DNA from: Branchiostoma floridae
Taxonomy: Eukaryota; Chordata; Leptocardii; Amphioxiformes; Branchiostomatidae
Length of the DNA: 60,000 bases
NCBI RefSeq assembly: GCF_000003815.2
Contig: NC_049983.1
Coordinates: 11,103,870-11,163,869 of the forward strand
Reading direction: 5' to 3'
Shown: in pieces, positions 36,187-49,000 of the stretch
Layout: each line of letters opens with the position of its first letter
Position numbering within the stretch: position 1 is the stretch's first letter
The notes under the pieces: model-generated
What the model saw: only the letters and a program-made list of their open reading frames with translations
Told to the model about the DNA's origin: nothing
The model's database searches: none
Program-made: the position numbers and the translations under genes

Positions 36187-38273
36187 ATGATATACAGGGT
36201 ATTAAAGGAAATATTTGTATTCAGCAAAGGCGACGTTGCTTATTTTCATTTTCTTAGGATTTAGATTTGTGTACGGAGTACATTAACTGTAATGCTGTCT
36301 ATCTCCACGCTACATACTGATGCCAAACTATCAATCTCAGCACGTAGCAGGCATATGACATCTGTAATAGAATATTGCAGCAATATTATCTTTATTGGTA
36401 TCAAGCTTAACCCTTCTCTGTGGAAGGTTATGAGCAATAACAAAGAGGACAGCATATTGCCAATTGGCAAGGCTGCTGGATGGCCCAGTGGGGGGGTAGA
36501 TGTCAAATTATGATTGACGACGGCAGTAGAACCTATAATGCTAGCAGCTAAAGGTTTTGTTTTACAAGCAGAGGAGAGTACGGCAGTATGAATGTGGGTA
36601 ATCATGAGAATAAGTTGAAGGGCACCAGCTGCTTCCTTGTAATCTCCTCTTTGGGATCGGGTCATTTTACAACCTTTTGATGTATGCAGACAGCATCTTT
36701 TAGCATTGATACTGTAGGTATTCTTGGCATTACCTTGGATGAAAGTCAAATCCAATGTCTGGTTTATAAAGACAACTCTCTTCAATTCCACTCAAGGCTG
36801 AAGCACCATCTTAAACTGATCTAGGTATCTGATGTAATCGTAAAGAATTTTTCAACCCACAGAAGATAACGTGCCCAAAGTTGAAGACAAGTCAGAAAGC
36901 AGCGCACAAACTTCCTAATTCCTGTCAACAGCAAATTTGAAGATTGATTACACCTCTACCTGTAATTTTGCTCAAATACCAGAGGGTCATAGGAGCAAGA
37001 AGCTACTGGTAGCTAAATTTAGTGACTTTTTGAAGCGGTCTGTATATTGCAAGGGACAAAACCTTTTCCATACTTGGTGAATATGGAAGGGGACGATTGG
37101 TGTAAACATAAGAATCTACACCTGCAAGTAGAAGATTACGATTCAGTATTGCAAGTTCTACCTACACTTTCATATCAAAGGACTGAAGTCATAAAGAAAT
37201 ATGCCCTAAACAAGGCAGCTTACCAGTTCTTTTTGAACTCTAAGCCGTTTCATGATTATGACTACAGCTAAGCACCAGATAAAGAGCATTGGGCCATATC
37301 AAATGACCCCCATCAAAACGGCATTTCTTTTTCATCAATTATTAAAGACATGGAAGAGTTTTCGTGACCCTACAAAATGCAAATCACTAAAGGGTTGATT
37401 TTACTGCTTTGGCCATTTTGAAGGTACCGGTCTGAGAGTAATAGAGACTGACTTCTTGCACCATATAACACAATGCCCCTTGCCGTAACCTCTATTATCC
37501 CTCTGCACCCATATGAAGTCGTTTAGCTGATGTGGTTGAACTGATGATCATCGGCGAGAGTCGGACAATTTGAAGTGACAACCAACCATGGAGAGGCTTA
37601 GCTCTGCGGGAGCTCGATAGTAGGTAAATTCCAGAGCCTGAATTATTCGTACTATTTGTTCCGGTCTCTGTGTGCAGCTCAAGCGTGTATCCATCAGTTC
37701 CGGGCTGTTTAAGACAATTTATAACATATATCATGGTGCCTACTTGCAGGGATGGGGGGTGATGGCATGCACACAGATCAGAAAATGTGATGATTTTGAG
37801 GCTGCAAAAATGTGTAACATTCTATCTTACCCCCAAGACAGAAATTGGTGCGGTGGCACAGAAGAGGCGATCACCTTCCAAAGTGTATGTTGACGTGTCC
37901 CACAAAAAACTTTTTCACCAAAAACTGGCATGAGAGATGTCACTAAACTAAGCCACGATTGACAGCAAAATTTTCCCCTCTAAATACAGGAAATAGCATT
38001 TCAGAAGTTCTTGATTTCACAATTTTCCCTGGGATGAAGTTGCTTCTTCTTGTTTCAATGCATTACTCTGAATGGCTGCTTTATACATCCTGTTATTTCT
38101 CCTACTGAGTGACATGTCAGACCCATATGGTGAAATATTTATGACTGAGCCATAGAAACAGACAGTCTGACTGTTAAGTCACATCCTGGTTACAATAATG
38201 TAGTTTTGGCCTCATTATGTCTTTTAGCTCTGTCCTTGGGGCTCTGTCCTTGGTGCTGAATATGGTATCAATT
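36187..38273. other. Intronic stretch with the longest non-genic frame
   Basis: Holds the longest unassigned open frame of the window (36261-36791 minus, 176 codons). It is Ile/Leu/Ser/Thr-rich, starts MELKRVVFINQTLD, and resembles nothing I know. No intron-exon logic or start context supports it. 38030-38270 is related to 41930-42160 (shared GTCCTTGGTGCTGAATAT and TTGCTTCTTCTTG words). Confidence 0.45.
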
Positions 38274-38281
38274 ATGTAGTT

Positions 38282-38621
38282 CAGGGCTCTAGCCAGCGTC
38301 CGTTTTTCCGTCAATTGACGGAAATTTGCTGCGTCTGACGGAAAAATGTTTAAACCAATCCGTCAACCTTGAGGGACAAAAATCCTTGGTAGAAGTTTGA
38401 GGCGGCTTGGGGACACCTTCCACGGCAGTAAAAGCCTCACACTGTTTGTTTTGCTATTGTTATGATTGTTGACAATGTGTGTCGGTGCCCTTTCGCATAC
38501 GATAATCTCATTAAAACCCGTTTTTCAAGGTCTCCGTTCAGTCCTTCTAATCAATTTTCGCGGTTTTCGCGACGATTGGAATTGGCTGACGGAAAAAAAT
38601 TTCGAGCTGGCTAAAGCCCTG
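38282..38621. mobile_element. 340-bp hAT MITE with perfect 8-bp target duplication
   Basis: ATGTAGTT flanks both sides (38274-38281, 38622-38629). The left end CAGGGCTCTAGCCAGC faces the reversed right end CAGGGCTTTAGCCAGC. An 18-bp perfect palindrome TTCCGTCAATTGACGGAA lies near the left end, and GACGGAAA words recur near the right. The 8-bp duplication and CAGGGCT ends identify the hAT superfamily. Confidence 0.85.
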
Positions 38622-38629
38622 ATGTAGTT

Positions 38630-41440
38630 ATTGCAAAATCTAACAGAAACCAAGAAAAGGTTGCATACTGTATGTACTGTAGTTATCGCAAAATGGAAGG
38701 CCCTGTTGATTCTTCATAACAATAACTTCAAGGCATTCTATCCAAAATAATAATACATAAACAATCAAATAAACTTTTATCCGATAAAGAAGTACAATGT
38801 GTCCACTATGGTATCAGAGTAGTGCTTCTGCACAAAGTTTGTCTACAATGGATTTTCAATCACACATAACATGAATCACCCAACCAATACTGCACACTAG
38901 GGTAGTTAGCCAGAGGGAACTAATTGTCTGCAAACCTAAGACTGATGCAATGGAGTGACCACAATAAGCTGGTGTGTTATGCTGAAGGGCGGTTATACTG
39001 GCTATATAGATAATGATACTGATACAAATACAGATACAGAGCATTTATCAGAAGAGGGGTGATGGGCAATACTGTTAAAGTAGTGTCAGAAGGACTTTGC
39101 CACATAATAGCTCCGCTGTAACTTTCATGGAATGTATTTGTTTCTGTATTGTAAGTGACAGGCATAATGGCTACATCTAATGATTATGAACCAGGATAAA
39201 AAAATAACATCTTGTTTCTTTGTTTTCAGGCTTGTCCTTTGTTCTGAATCTGTTGTAAAGGTTGTCTGATAAATAGAGTAAATATAAGATATAACTGGAG
39301 ATATTGGTAGAAAAACAAATCATGTATAAAATGGGCTACTAACTTTCGTTAATCACTAGGAAGATCTGACCATGTGTAAGAATCCATACTACGTGCATTT
39401 ATGATTTAAAGTGCAAACTTGTCTGCCATTTTTATCGCCATGCCTCAGTTCAATCTAGACCGGATGGGGACAAGAAGTCTGTCGCAAGTTACACATGGAT
39501 TCCCAAAATGATGAAATTGAGTCAGTACTTCAATACGCCAGTCCTGGATATTGATTTCACGAGGTTGTTAATTACACACTGACACTGAACCCTGATCCTC
39601 AATACCTGCAGTGAGGGTAACCCTGACCTGGAGCAGTAACATATAGCACACCACATTGCTGATGCAACAAGCTGTGGATGATAAACTACTAGGGAAATCA
39701 TTACACCTCAACGTATTATTAAATCTTAATGAAACATCACTCTCCGTTGCTACTCCATCCCTCCCCTCCATCCCTTTTCTCCCACCAAGTTATCTTGGTA
39801 ATTTGTTTTTGGAAGGGAGACTGATAGGTTATTCGATAGTAAAGATCCATCATGGACACTGTGCCAAAAGCATTTGTGTGAAGTACATTAAGTCTTCATT
39901 ACTTACATCAGAAATGGATTGTATACGACATAACCTCGAGAGCAAGACAGATACCACTCAATATGCTGATCCTGGCAGTTTGTATTGGACCTGCAATTAA
40001 GAAAACATGAAGGCATTTTAATAGGAAATGGGCAGTTAGTCAGAAGACACAAAGCATGAGAGCCATTAAGGATAATGTACCTGTAAGAGACTCTATTGAT
40101 AACTCATCTTTTATGACAGATGTTATCATGATAATCGTACTCAGCAGTTCTGGCCATAACTAAGAGTCCTGTCAAACAAATCATGACACATACTAAGTTT
40201 AGCTGTCCTATATTAATGCGTTGATCCAATATTCTTCCCAGGTAAGCTTTCGCATTTTTCTTCAAATTGATTCAGTGTTTATTTCACCATTATGTTAATG
40301 AGCATAGACACAATGCATCAGTTCACATTTTGTCTGGAAACCCCCAGAGCAAAGATAACTCTAATGTCTCTATGTCTACAATGAGGACATTTATTGAAGA
40401 ACTGTGTATGTACCTTAAGGCTTTGCCCTGAGGTCACGATCCTGTTTACGTATTCCTGAGCTCCAATGCATATACAGGCTCTCCTCATGACCCTATCCAA
40501 CCAGAGAGGTCTACAGTCATCCATTGCTGACAGATCCCATTAATCAGTCTATGCCTGGAACACTAAAAGCCCGTAGGGTCTCCAGAGCCCAGACAGTGCC
40601 ACGGGCTATTTCAGCCTCTTTAAGTCTCCTACCATTGTTCCGACTCCTTCCCCTTGACTGATCCGCTACGACTTTTGTCTGATTGCCTCCCGAGATGTCC
40701 TTTCTTACACGTGAGAAGAAGCACTTACGACAAGAGCAGCACCTCCGGGGGGAGTTGTAAGTGACGGGTCAGACCTGATGAGGTTAGCAGAAGTGGCGGC
40801 TGGGGCGCTTGGGTAACATCAATCATTTCCGTACTCTTCTGCTCTCTCGGATTCTTTTGTTGATAACATTCAAAGTCATGGGAAGTCCGGGAACACACTA
40901 GCTGATTGTTTGACAGGTATGTGCATCTTTATTGATTGCCTTGAGGCATTAAAACTGTGGCACCTCAATGTACAAGCTATTAGCTTTGTGGTGGGCTTTC
41001 AGGCGGGATTCTGTGAGCCATAGATCCCTTAAGTTCTCCAATGAAAGGAAACGGCCACTTACTATACATGGCATCCGTCACCCCTGTTTACACCTAAATG
41101 TGGTGACCAGGAGAAAGATATCATACAATATGCTTTATCACAGTGATAAGGTTTTCTCCCATTGCAGTTGAATGGTATAACTTAGCCATTGACTTCAGCA
41201 TAGCAGGCAGCAACAAGTCAACAGTAGAAGTGCTTTTACTCATTCAGGAAGCAGATACACATGTACATTGTACATGCTCCTACATAAATGACAGCAGTTT
41301 TTGTTGGTTTATATGTGTGTTATTAACATCCTTGAGTCAAGACAAGTTTTAGCAGTGTATAACTAGATAATGTGTGCTTTGAGATTTATTCTGATATAAC
41401 ATAATTCTTGACAAGGACAAGATGAAGGTTTACCTTTATC
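38630..41440. other. Intronic stretch, no gene
   Basis: AT-rich to 40560, then a more balanced block at 40560-40920 with words such as GACGGGTCAG and CCTCCGGGGGGAG. This is possibly regulatory. Open frames here (114 codons at 39656-40000) are unsupported. Confidence 0.45.
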
Positions 41441-41441
41441 A

Positions 41442-41621
41442 GCAGGGTAACCTATGTCCGTTAAATTAAAAATTTTAGTATCTAGGGATAACAAGTCGAT
41501 GGACAGTGGTTGCAAATTGCAATGTATTTGAAATATTGCAGATTGAACCACAGTCTGTCGACTTGAAATCCCTAAATACTTTATTTTTAAATACAACGGA
41601 TATACATGTAGGTTACCCTGC
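41442..41621. mobile_element. 180-bp MITE, best copy of a three-copy family (GCAGGGTAACC ends)
   Basis: Long inverted termini of about 70 bp: GCAGGGTAACCTATGTCCGT on the left, GCAGGGTAACCTACATG then ATCCGTTG on the reversed right. Both lead into a TAGGGAT, CAAGTCGA, then CAGTGG/CTGTGG series. The short interior is TTGCAAATTGCAAT-like. Related segments lie at about 1788-2082 and 20118-20275. The target site is not clear. Confidence 0.65.
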
Positions 41622-44600
41622 AAATAACCAGCATTACATTGGGTTTAGACTTTTAATAGATGCAAAGTATTGGAAAACTGTACAATATTAAAAACATAAA
41701 GTTTCCAAAAGTATCAGAAAGTCATGGAGGCTTTAAACAAAATGCAGAAAATTGTCCATGTATCATATATTTGTTCAGCCTTATGTGTAACATATGGTTG
41801 ATAATTAGGATACAAGGTGTTTTCTCAGATAAATCTGGACCAGACTGGATATTTCTGCTAAGAGCAGGCCACCAGCCAAATCTTGTAACTCTTTTAGACA
41901 TGCTGTGAACCCTTTTATACTCGTGGCATGAAATTGCTTCTTCTTGCTACAATGCATTTCTCTGAACAGTTGCTTTTTGCTTCATGCTATTCCCACAATC
42001 AGATCTTAAAAATCAGCAACTGAGTAGAATTTCATGGCTGTGGAGGCATCTTTAAAAGCTCTCATGAGTGTTAAATCAACTTCTGGCTGCAAAAGTTTAG
42101 TTTTGTCCTCATTTGACTTATACATTTCGTATCTGTCCTTGGTGCTGAATATGTTATCAACTAACATAATAACTGAGAAAGGGATGCACCAAGTATGTTG
42201 TTATCATGGAAAGGCTTCAAATAACTGGAACTGCTTACATGGCATTTCTAGTAATCATTTAGTATGGATAATATATATAAACTTTAGAATAGAACACAGT
42301 ATATTCCATATCACCCGAGGTACTAGCCTGACCGGGGGAGGGCTTGGACCGAGAGTGATGCAGAATACACCATGTTGTATTTTATTTATGTCATACCCAG
42401 GTAGGAAAACACTGATTTGCCAAACTACTCATAAAAAGGATGAAATTTGACATTGTTTCCACCTGCGCCAACAACTTTATTTTTAAAGAACATCAATTCG
42501 AGAAAAATTTGAACGAAAAGAACTTTGTTCGCTTGCCACAGCAGGCATGGAATGCGTTTTATCTAATCGATGGAAGCCTATGTGATACAACTAAGAAGCC
42601 TGTGTAATACATAAAATTATCACCCGGTCCAGAACACCTGTATCGAACGTTACTGTGGCACAGGTTTGACATAAAACTTCATATCACCACAGGTGCAGCC
42701 CCTGGGTTGAATTGCAGTTGTGACATTGCCAAATATTACTGTTGATAGTAAAAAATAGCATGATGGATAAACATTTAGACAGGTAAGATTATAGAATAGA
42801 AATACATAAAACTATCGTAAAATGTATTTATATGGACACAATCTGATGAAACTTTATGATTATCAATCACACCATAGAGCTAAATAAATCATGCAGATCA
42901 CAGTCAAAATGGAATACAGGAAAGCTGTACAAAAGTCTTAGCCTTTACCAGAAAGCAAAGTCGACTGCCATATTGCATATCTTTTCCTATGGCGATACCC
43001 TTATCAACAAGTACCAAACATGAGTTTTGTCCTTGGTGCTGAATAAAATGTTAGGATAACTCCACCAACAAGGTATAAGGTTAAGTATGTGAAATCCCAA
43101 CCATAGTAAGCCTGGCTTTCAGCTTCTTCGGTCACCTTCATGTATCACCTTCACTGTAATTTTGAACAATTTCAGTAGAAGTCACTCTAGTACTTAAAAC
43201 CTGAGTGACATCAAAACAGATGCTCATGTATGGATGCCAACACCAGATGCTGTCATATCCACACAAAATCCACCAACAGCCTGTAATGAACTTAACGGGC
43301 TTCATCTGACGTCCTTGTGAAAAGTTCAGTGGCATTTTTATTAGTCTTTATCCCTCCCTGGTGTCGGAGGATCCGATAAGTTACATCCCCATCAGGGAAC
43401 CTGTACCTGTAATATCAATCAAACAATTGCAGACCTCAGTGTAATGTCTTTTGCTAATCAAATTTGATCTCACCCTTGTGAGTTATAAGGCAGCTTTACG
43501 ACCTCCAGGTGGAGTAAAGGAAACATTGGATTACTGCTAAAACAAACTGTATGAAAATTAACCTTTCAAGGTTATTGTAGCATTAATATGTATGGGACAT
43601 ACAAGGCAAATAGAGCATTGATTTCAAAAAGGACTCCTTACCCATTTTCTCATTTATTCCCAGGATTCCTTTTATCAACAGTATTCTAGTGTGTTACTGA
43701 AATTTCAATTGATGGAGTTTTTGAGGTTTGTCCTTGGTGCTGAATATATTATCAACAACTGAGAATGGTTGCATAGCCTCAGAGGGATCTGAGGGATGTA
43801 TCTTTGTATGATGGCTCCTTTAAATTTATACACCTAGTACATTGTAAATATCACTGTTTTATCATTTATGTCTCTGCAAGTGTTAAGTGCACAGCTCTTA
43901 TTATCTATTAACACAGCAGACAGAAAGAAAACATGAAAGGCACCTTAAAGTTTGCAAACTTGAATGTTTCCACCAATGAAATCTTGCCGAAGGACTTTTA
44001 AAGCATTATGAACATAATGACGTTTTTATCCATGTCCTTGAATAAACCTGTTCTGCCATTTATTCAATTTCCATCTAGATATGTGATGCATGCAAGTAGC
44101 AAATTGAGTTATGTTTATCTCCATTCGGAATGGTATGCAATTTAGAAAAGCATAAAGTATCTGATCAGATGCATATATGTCAAGTAAAAATAAATGGCAT
44201 GGCCTGGATAGATGCACATTACATAAAGTGGCTGCCCCAAATGACCTTACACAAGTGTAAACTGCACATTCAACTGCATTGCCCATTACATGGGACCAGA
44301 TAGTACCTACTTTATTCTCAGTCTGCCATAACCACAGGCCTTACAACAGGAGCTGGGATAAAGTAAACACTTCCCAGTGGTGCAGGCTATTATTTCTCAC
44401 AGAATCCCAGTCATTAAACATTACAACAGGTATCAGGCACACAGACACTCTGCATCTTTGGGGATACAGTAAATTGCCTCCCATTTTCTGCCCGAAAACA
44501 TTATCAAACTCCTACAGTAGTAATCGGCCCCTTGACGTCTTCAACAGGCATTACGTTGAATTACTTCTCATTTACCTTCATCTATCAAGAGAAACACATT

Positions 44601-45737
44601 ACTTCAAGTCTTTAACTTTATCTAAAGCTTACCTACTTTATCTTAAGTGTAATATCCATATGTATATGAGTTGTCACATTGGAATCCCTTGGCCCCATTC
44701 ATGCAGCATGCTTAATGCATGTCTAATGTCTGTATCAATCATCCTTTTTGTTTTATGACAACTATAAGCATTTTTACTTCCCCTGGAGCATGCTATATGA
44801 GCTACCAATATGTTGCCCTCCTGTATTCCATCTCCAAGTTCAGCACTCATACATTAACACCCCAAGCTTGATCCAATCATTGATTTCTTCCCCTGGATGG
44901 ATGTTCACCTGTACTCCATTAAGACAGCCCAGGGAGTGAAGGATCTGTAACCACCCTGTGTTGCTCCAGCAGAATTAGATTGGAAATTCACTCACTCTGC
45001 CAAAGTTAGGAACTCTCAAAGGGGCGAGAGACTTTTGTTAAGGCGACGTGACTGTCAATGCTAAAAAGATTGAATTACCGGCATTGATTTATTGCCGGTT
45101 TCTGTGTGTTGTTTGCCTTAACTTGGAGGCTCTCTCTTGGGCAAGTGCCCTAAATCCATTAGCGCTCCTATGTCAGGGCTGATTGGTACTGGACGCCTTA
45201 ATCAGTCCGCAGCACTTGGTTGATTATAGAGACGTTTTTAGAATTCCTCCTATATAGTGAAGAAATTCACTGGTTTTAGAGTTTAAGATATCTTAAGAAT
45301 AAGAAGTCCTTATCAATACATGTAGAATTTTTTATAAGTCAGACTTTCTTTTAATGGACCAGGTATAATAATCATGGTGAAGTTGTATCAATGTTACCAC
45401 ATACAAAGACGCGATATTCAATCATATCATCTTGCCCCATTCATATATCAACCTATCTAGAACAATATAATGTGCAATTCTCTGCAAAAGTGATGAAACA
45501 AATTGAATATGTATACATTCATGATGCAGCATACTGATATCAACAGTGTTTACAAGATAGTGGAGTATTATGGGTAGCATGCATACATAATTAGAGTGTC
45601 ATTTACTCATATGCAAAATGGTAGATTTGATATAGTTTTTTCGAATTTTTTGATATGAGTAATATTAGCTCAAAAGCAATGTTTGCATGTATTCCAACTG
45701 TCATGCAATAAATTCTTCTTCTTCTATGCACTGAAAA
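41622..45737. other. Intronic stretch with dispersed local repeats and a balanced block
   Basis: Copies of TGTCCTTGGTGCTGAATA lie at 42134, 43028 and 43729. At 44985-45240 the sequence is compositionally balanced and includes a hairpin (ACCGGCA ... TGCCGGT, 45077-45099). The 159-codon frame at 44279-44758 has no family resemblance. Confidence 0.45.
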
Positions 45738-45742
45738 CTTGC

Positions 45743-46094
45743 CAGGGCTCGAAATACTTTTTTCTGCATACCTGCACTGGTGCAGGTACAGCGTAACATT
45801 GAACATTACCTGCACCAGACAACTTTTACCTGCATCACTCTGAATTTAGGAAGTATGGATCATACTAAAATTGTTCAGGTACCATAGCTATTTTTTTTCT
45901 TTTATACTTTATAGGTGCTAACAGTCAATGTAGCTAATAACAATCCATGTACATCAACATGATAGGACATCGATGTATAAACTGACAGTACATGGACCAG
46001 TGCAGGTTAGGTGCAGGTAGACACCAGAAATACTTGCACAGCTCCAATTTTACCTGGCACTAACCTGCATATGCAGGTGGAATTTCGAGCCCTG
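45743..46094. mobile_element. 352-bp hAT-like MITE with CAGGGCTCGAAAT termini
   Basis: CAGGGCTCGAAAT at the left is exactly inverted at the right (ATTTCGAGCCCTG). CTTGC borders both ends (45738-45742, 46095-46099). Internal CCTGCA/TGCAGG words are abundant and let the interior fold. CAGGGCTCGAAAT ends are familiar from animal hAT elements. The 5-bp duplication is shorter than the usual 8, which fits a hAT5-type or decay of the flanks. Confidence 0.7.
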
Positions 46095-46099
46095 CTTGC

Positions 46100-49000
46100 T
46101 GATCATTAGGAAGTTGACAGTGCCCTTGAATTTCTACTTGAGCCACCATGTCATCACTAAAACAACCTGAATCCTCTATTTACTCTAAATTGCACTATAT
46201 GGGCCTTATCAGTATACAACAGAAATGCCAGGTACAAACATCTCAATATGTCACTCTACACAGCAGCTTTACACATAAGCTTCACTTTGAACCTGTCTAT
46301 ATTTCAACATTGAGTGTTGTGAAAAAATCCAACTTTGATGTATCATGTGTTGGACTAGTCTTGGCTAAAGAGTAAACACCTTCAATGCATCATTTTGAAG
46401 GTTGCTACATAATGCATCATAATTTTTGTAATGCAATAAAAACAGTTTTTATAGAAATCTATAAGGGTCCATGGCATTATTGGGATTCAGGAATGACTTT
46501 ATGAATATGATTTACTCCCAAATAAACCGTCACATAAACTACAGTCATTTACACGGTGGAGATAAAGTTTACATTATACAGAACTTGTACTCCTGATGAC
46601 AGAAGACATCACCCTCATATAATTGACAGGTGTCAAACAAGACATGTGACTTAGAAGTTTATGTTCAGTCCCTTGCATAACTGAACAGTGCTTTAATATG
46701 TTTGTGTTTTTTGTTGTAACCTCTTAACCTCAAACTTAAAACTATCACAAAATGCTTATTCTGTCTTCTGCTCATTTACCCTCTTGTTTCAACCGTGAAC
46801 CATAAATAACTCCTTCACCAACTTCTCTCTTCTACAGAATTAAATCCCCACACACTTTTAATCATTTACACTACTTACTATTAATCTGTATGTTGAACAA
46901 GTAGTCTTTTGGGAAATAATGAACTTTGGAGACGATCCCTCCATGCTCAACATTATCTGAATCCATGGTAATGACCTCGTAGTCATGTGTGCTGCTGTAC
47001 CGTAAAGATTAGGGCTGGCTACAAAGATATGTATCATTCACAAGTGATTCTTCAAAACCCACAACATTCATGTCACCTGTCTTTGTCACAGGTCACTAGT
47101 TTTTACCGGTTGTATGTTAAATTCTTTTATAATCTGCTTGGCAGGTTAAGATATTGTAAAGAGATTAGAGATCTAGCAATCCATCAGCGAAGATTGGCTT
47201 GTCAGAGCAAAAGTCGCTTGAAACCCATCATATCGATCTGAAATAAAGCTAACGGTCCTAGGAAGATTGGAAACTGACATTGAAGAAGGTAGCAACCCTA
47301 GAAAATACACTCGTATTAATTATGTTTCTAATAGATATGAGGTTTGCACCAATGAAGCAAACTCAAGATAACGATATTCAATATATAACTACCTTTCTTT
47401 CTGGTTTGTAATATAAGAATCTATTGTACAGCTGTACATGAAACTGGACACTACTGCAGTTGTCTTGACTTTAGCAACCTGAAGTATTGTTCATAAAGTC
47501 ATACTCAATTGACATTATAGTTTATACACTTCAAGAATGAAAACTTCCAATATTGTATTCAGCTGGTAACTATATGTTTCATTCTATTGATCTTCTCCCT
47601 ACATGTATGTACTACACACCATGCTCTCATACAGGCAAGTGAAAGGTCTATCATCTTGATGCCAAACAGGTACACCTTGTCAAAAGGTTACCTCACAATT
47701 ACCTCTGATTGGCATGGCCATTGCAAGGGAGTCAAGTTTCCATAGTGATTTGCGCAAACAGGATGACAAGAAGTTTACGTTTTAATAGATTTCTTTTCTT
47801 TTTAAGGCTTGGGACAAAAAATAAGGAAATCATCTGTCAAGCGTTATTCTAATTTCTCAGTATAGGGTTGAGAAATGCCTGTACCTATAGTAATCAAATT
47901 GTCATGGCTCTAGTAGTCCTATACACTCTTGTATAATTCATTGGCAACTCAACATACAGTGCAATACATTCACACTCAAGATAAGCTGTTCACCACATAA
48001 TTATGTGGTTGTGTCATCCGCTACGTCAACATGTTGGGGAGAGTTTCAACCATTACACCCTAATAAGTCAACAAGCACTCCAAACTTTTAATGGAAAAGA
48101 CAAACATCATTCTCCAGGCTAAGAATAACTCATTCACCGATACTATCTGAGAGAATTAAATGTGGTGGGCCCATAAGTCATTAGAGTAACATGTCGTTTC
48201 TCTACCATTCACCAAAGTGGAATCAATCCAGCAGAGATGACACACACAGATTACGAAGTTCAGTGGGAGAAATTGGACTGCCCATCTTGATAAGGCAAGC
48301 ATTTACAGTGAGCTAATGGTGTGGCTGGCACACAGACTGGTGTGGCCTGCGTACTTGGCAAACTCACCAGCATAAATCTACAAAATTAGTTCTATTCTAA
48401 TTACGCCCTGGGTTCCAAAGGTTTTATGTGTAAACCTCTGGGACTTAAAAGACTAAGCTGTGCTTAACTTGGATCCCACAAACTGTGGATTGATTTACAA
48501 AGTTAGTCTGACTGACCGCCAGTATTTAGAGGCAGTTCTGATGCGATGAAAATGGTGTCACCAAGAGTCAAGTAAGTCATCCATAAAAATGTCCTGCAAT
48601 CAAAATATGAATTGCCATCATTGTCTATGTATACTGATTGTACTAAATGCTTGTTTATAAGGGTAATTTATTTTCAGGCCATGTTTGTCAAGGTGAATAA
48701 AATATGGAAGGACAAGTTTGTTTGGGAGAAAAATCATTAAAAGGAGATATAGTTGGTGAGATTTCAAGTCCATTTGGGTCCCTAAGATCCTTAATATCTT
48801 CTATAACAGTTGCAGATATCAACCTGTACTTCCTACAGCTTTGTTTCTTGTTGAAATGACTATCAAGAAATTTGTCAAAAATTTTTGGAGTAAATGTTTC
48901 CCCAACAACGCTGAACCATATCTGGAAATCTGCTGGGTTATACCATACAGCCAATGCCCTCCATGTACATGTACACATACTGTAACAAGATATGTGACCT

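Noticed and set aside
36261-36791. 176-codon minus-strand open frame, the longest outside the genes
   Set aside because: No domain, no membrane or secretion logic, AT-rich codons. A frame of this size is plausible by chance in 60 kb searched in six frames.
45568-45590. Apparent empty site of the 29147-29348 element (shared ATTATGGGTAGCAT)
   Set aside because: A shared 14-mer is expected several times by chance within 60 kb, and the sequence beyond it does not align.
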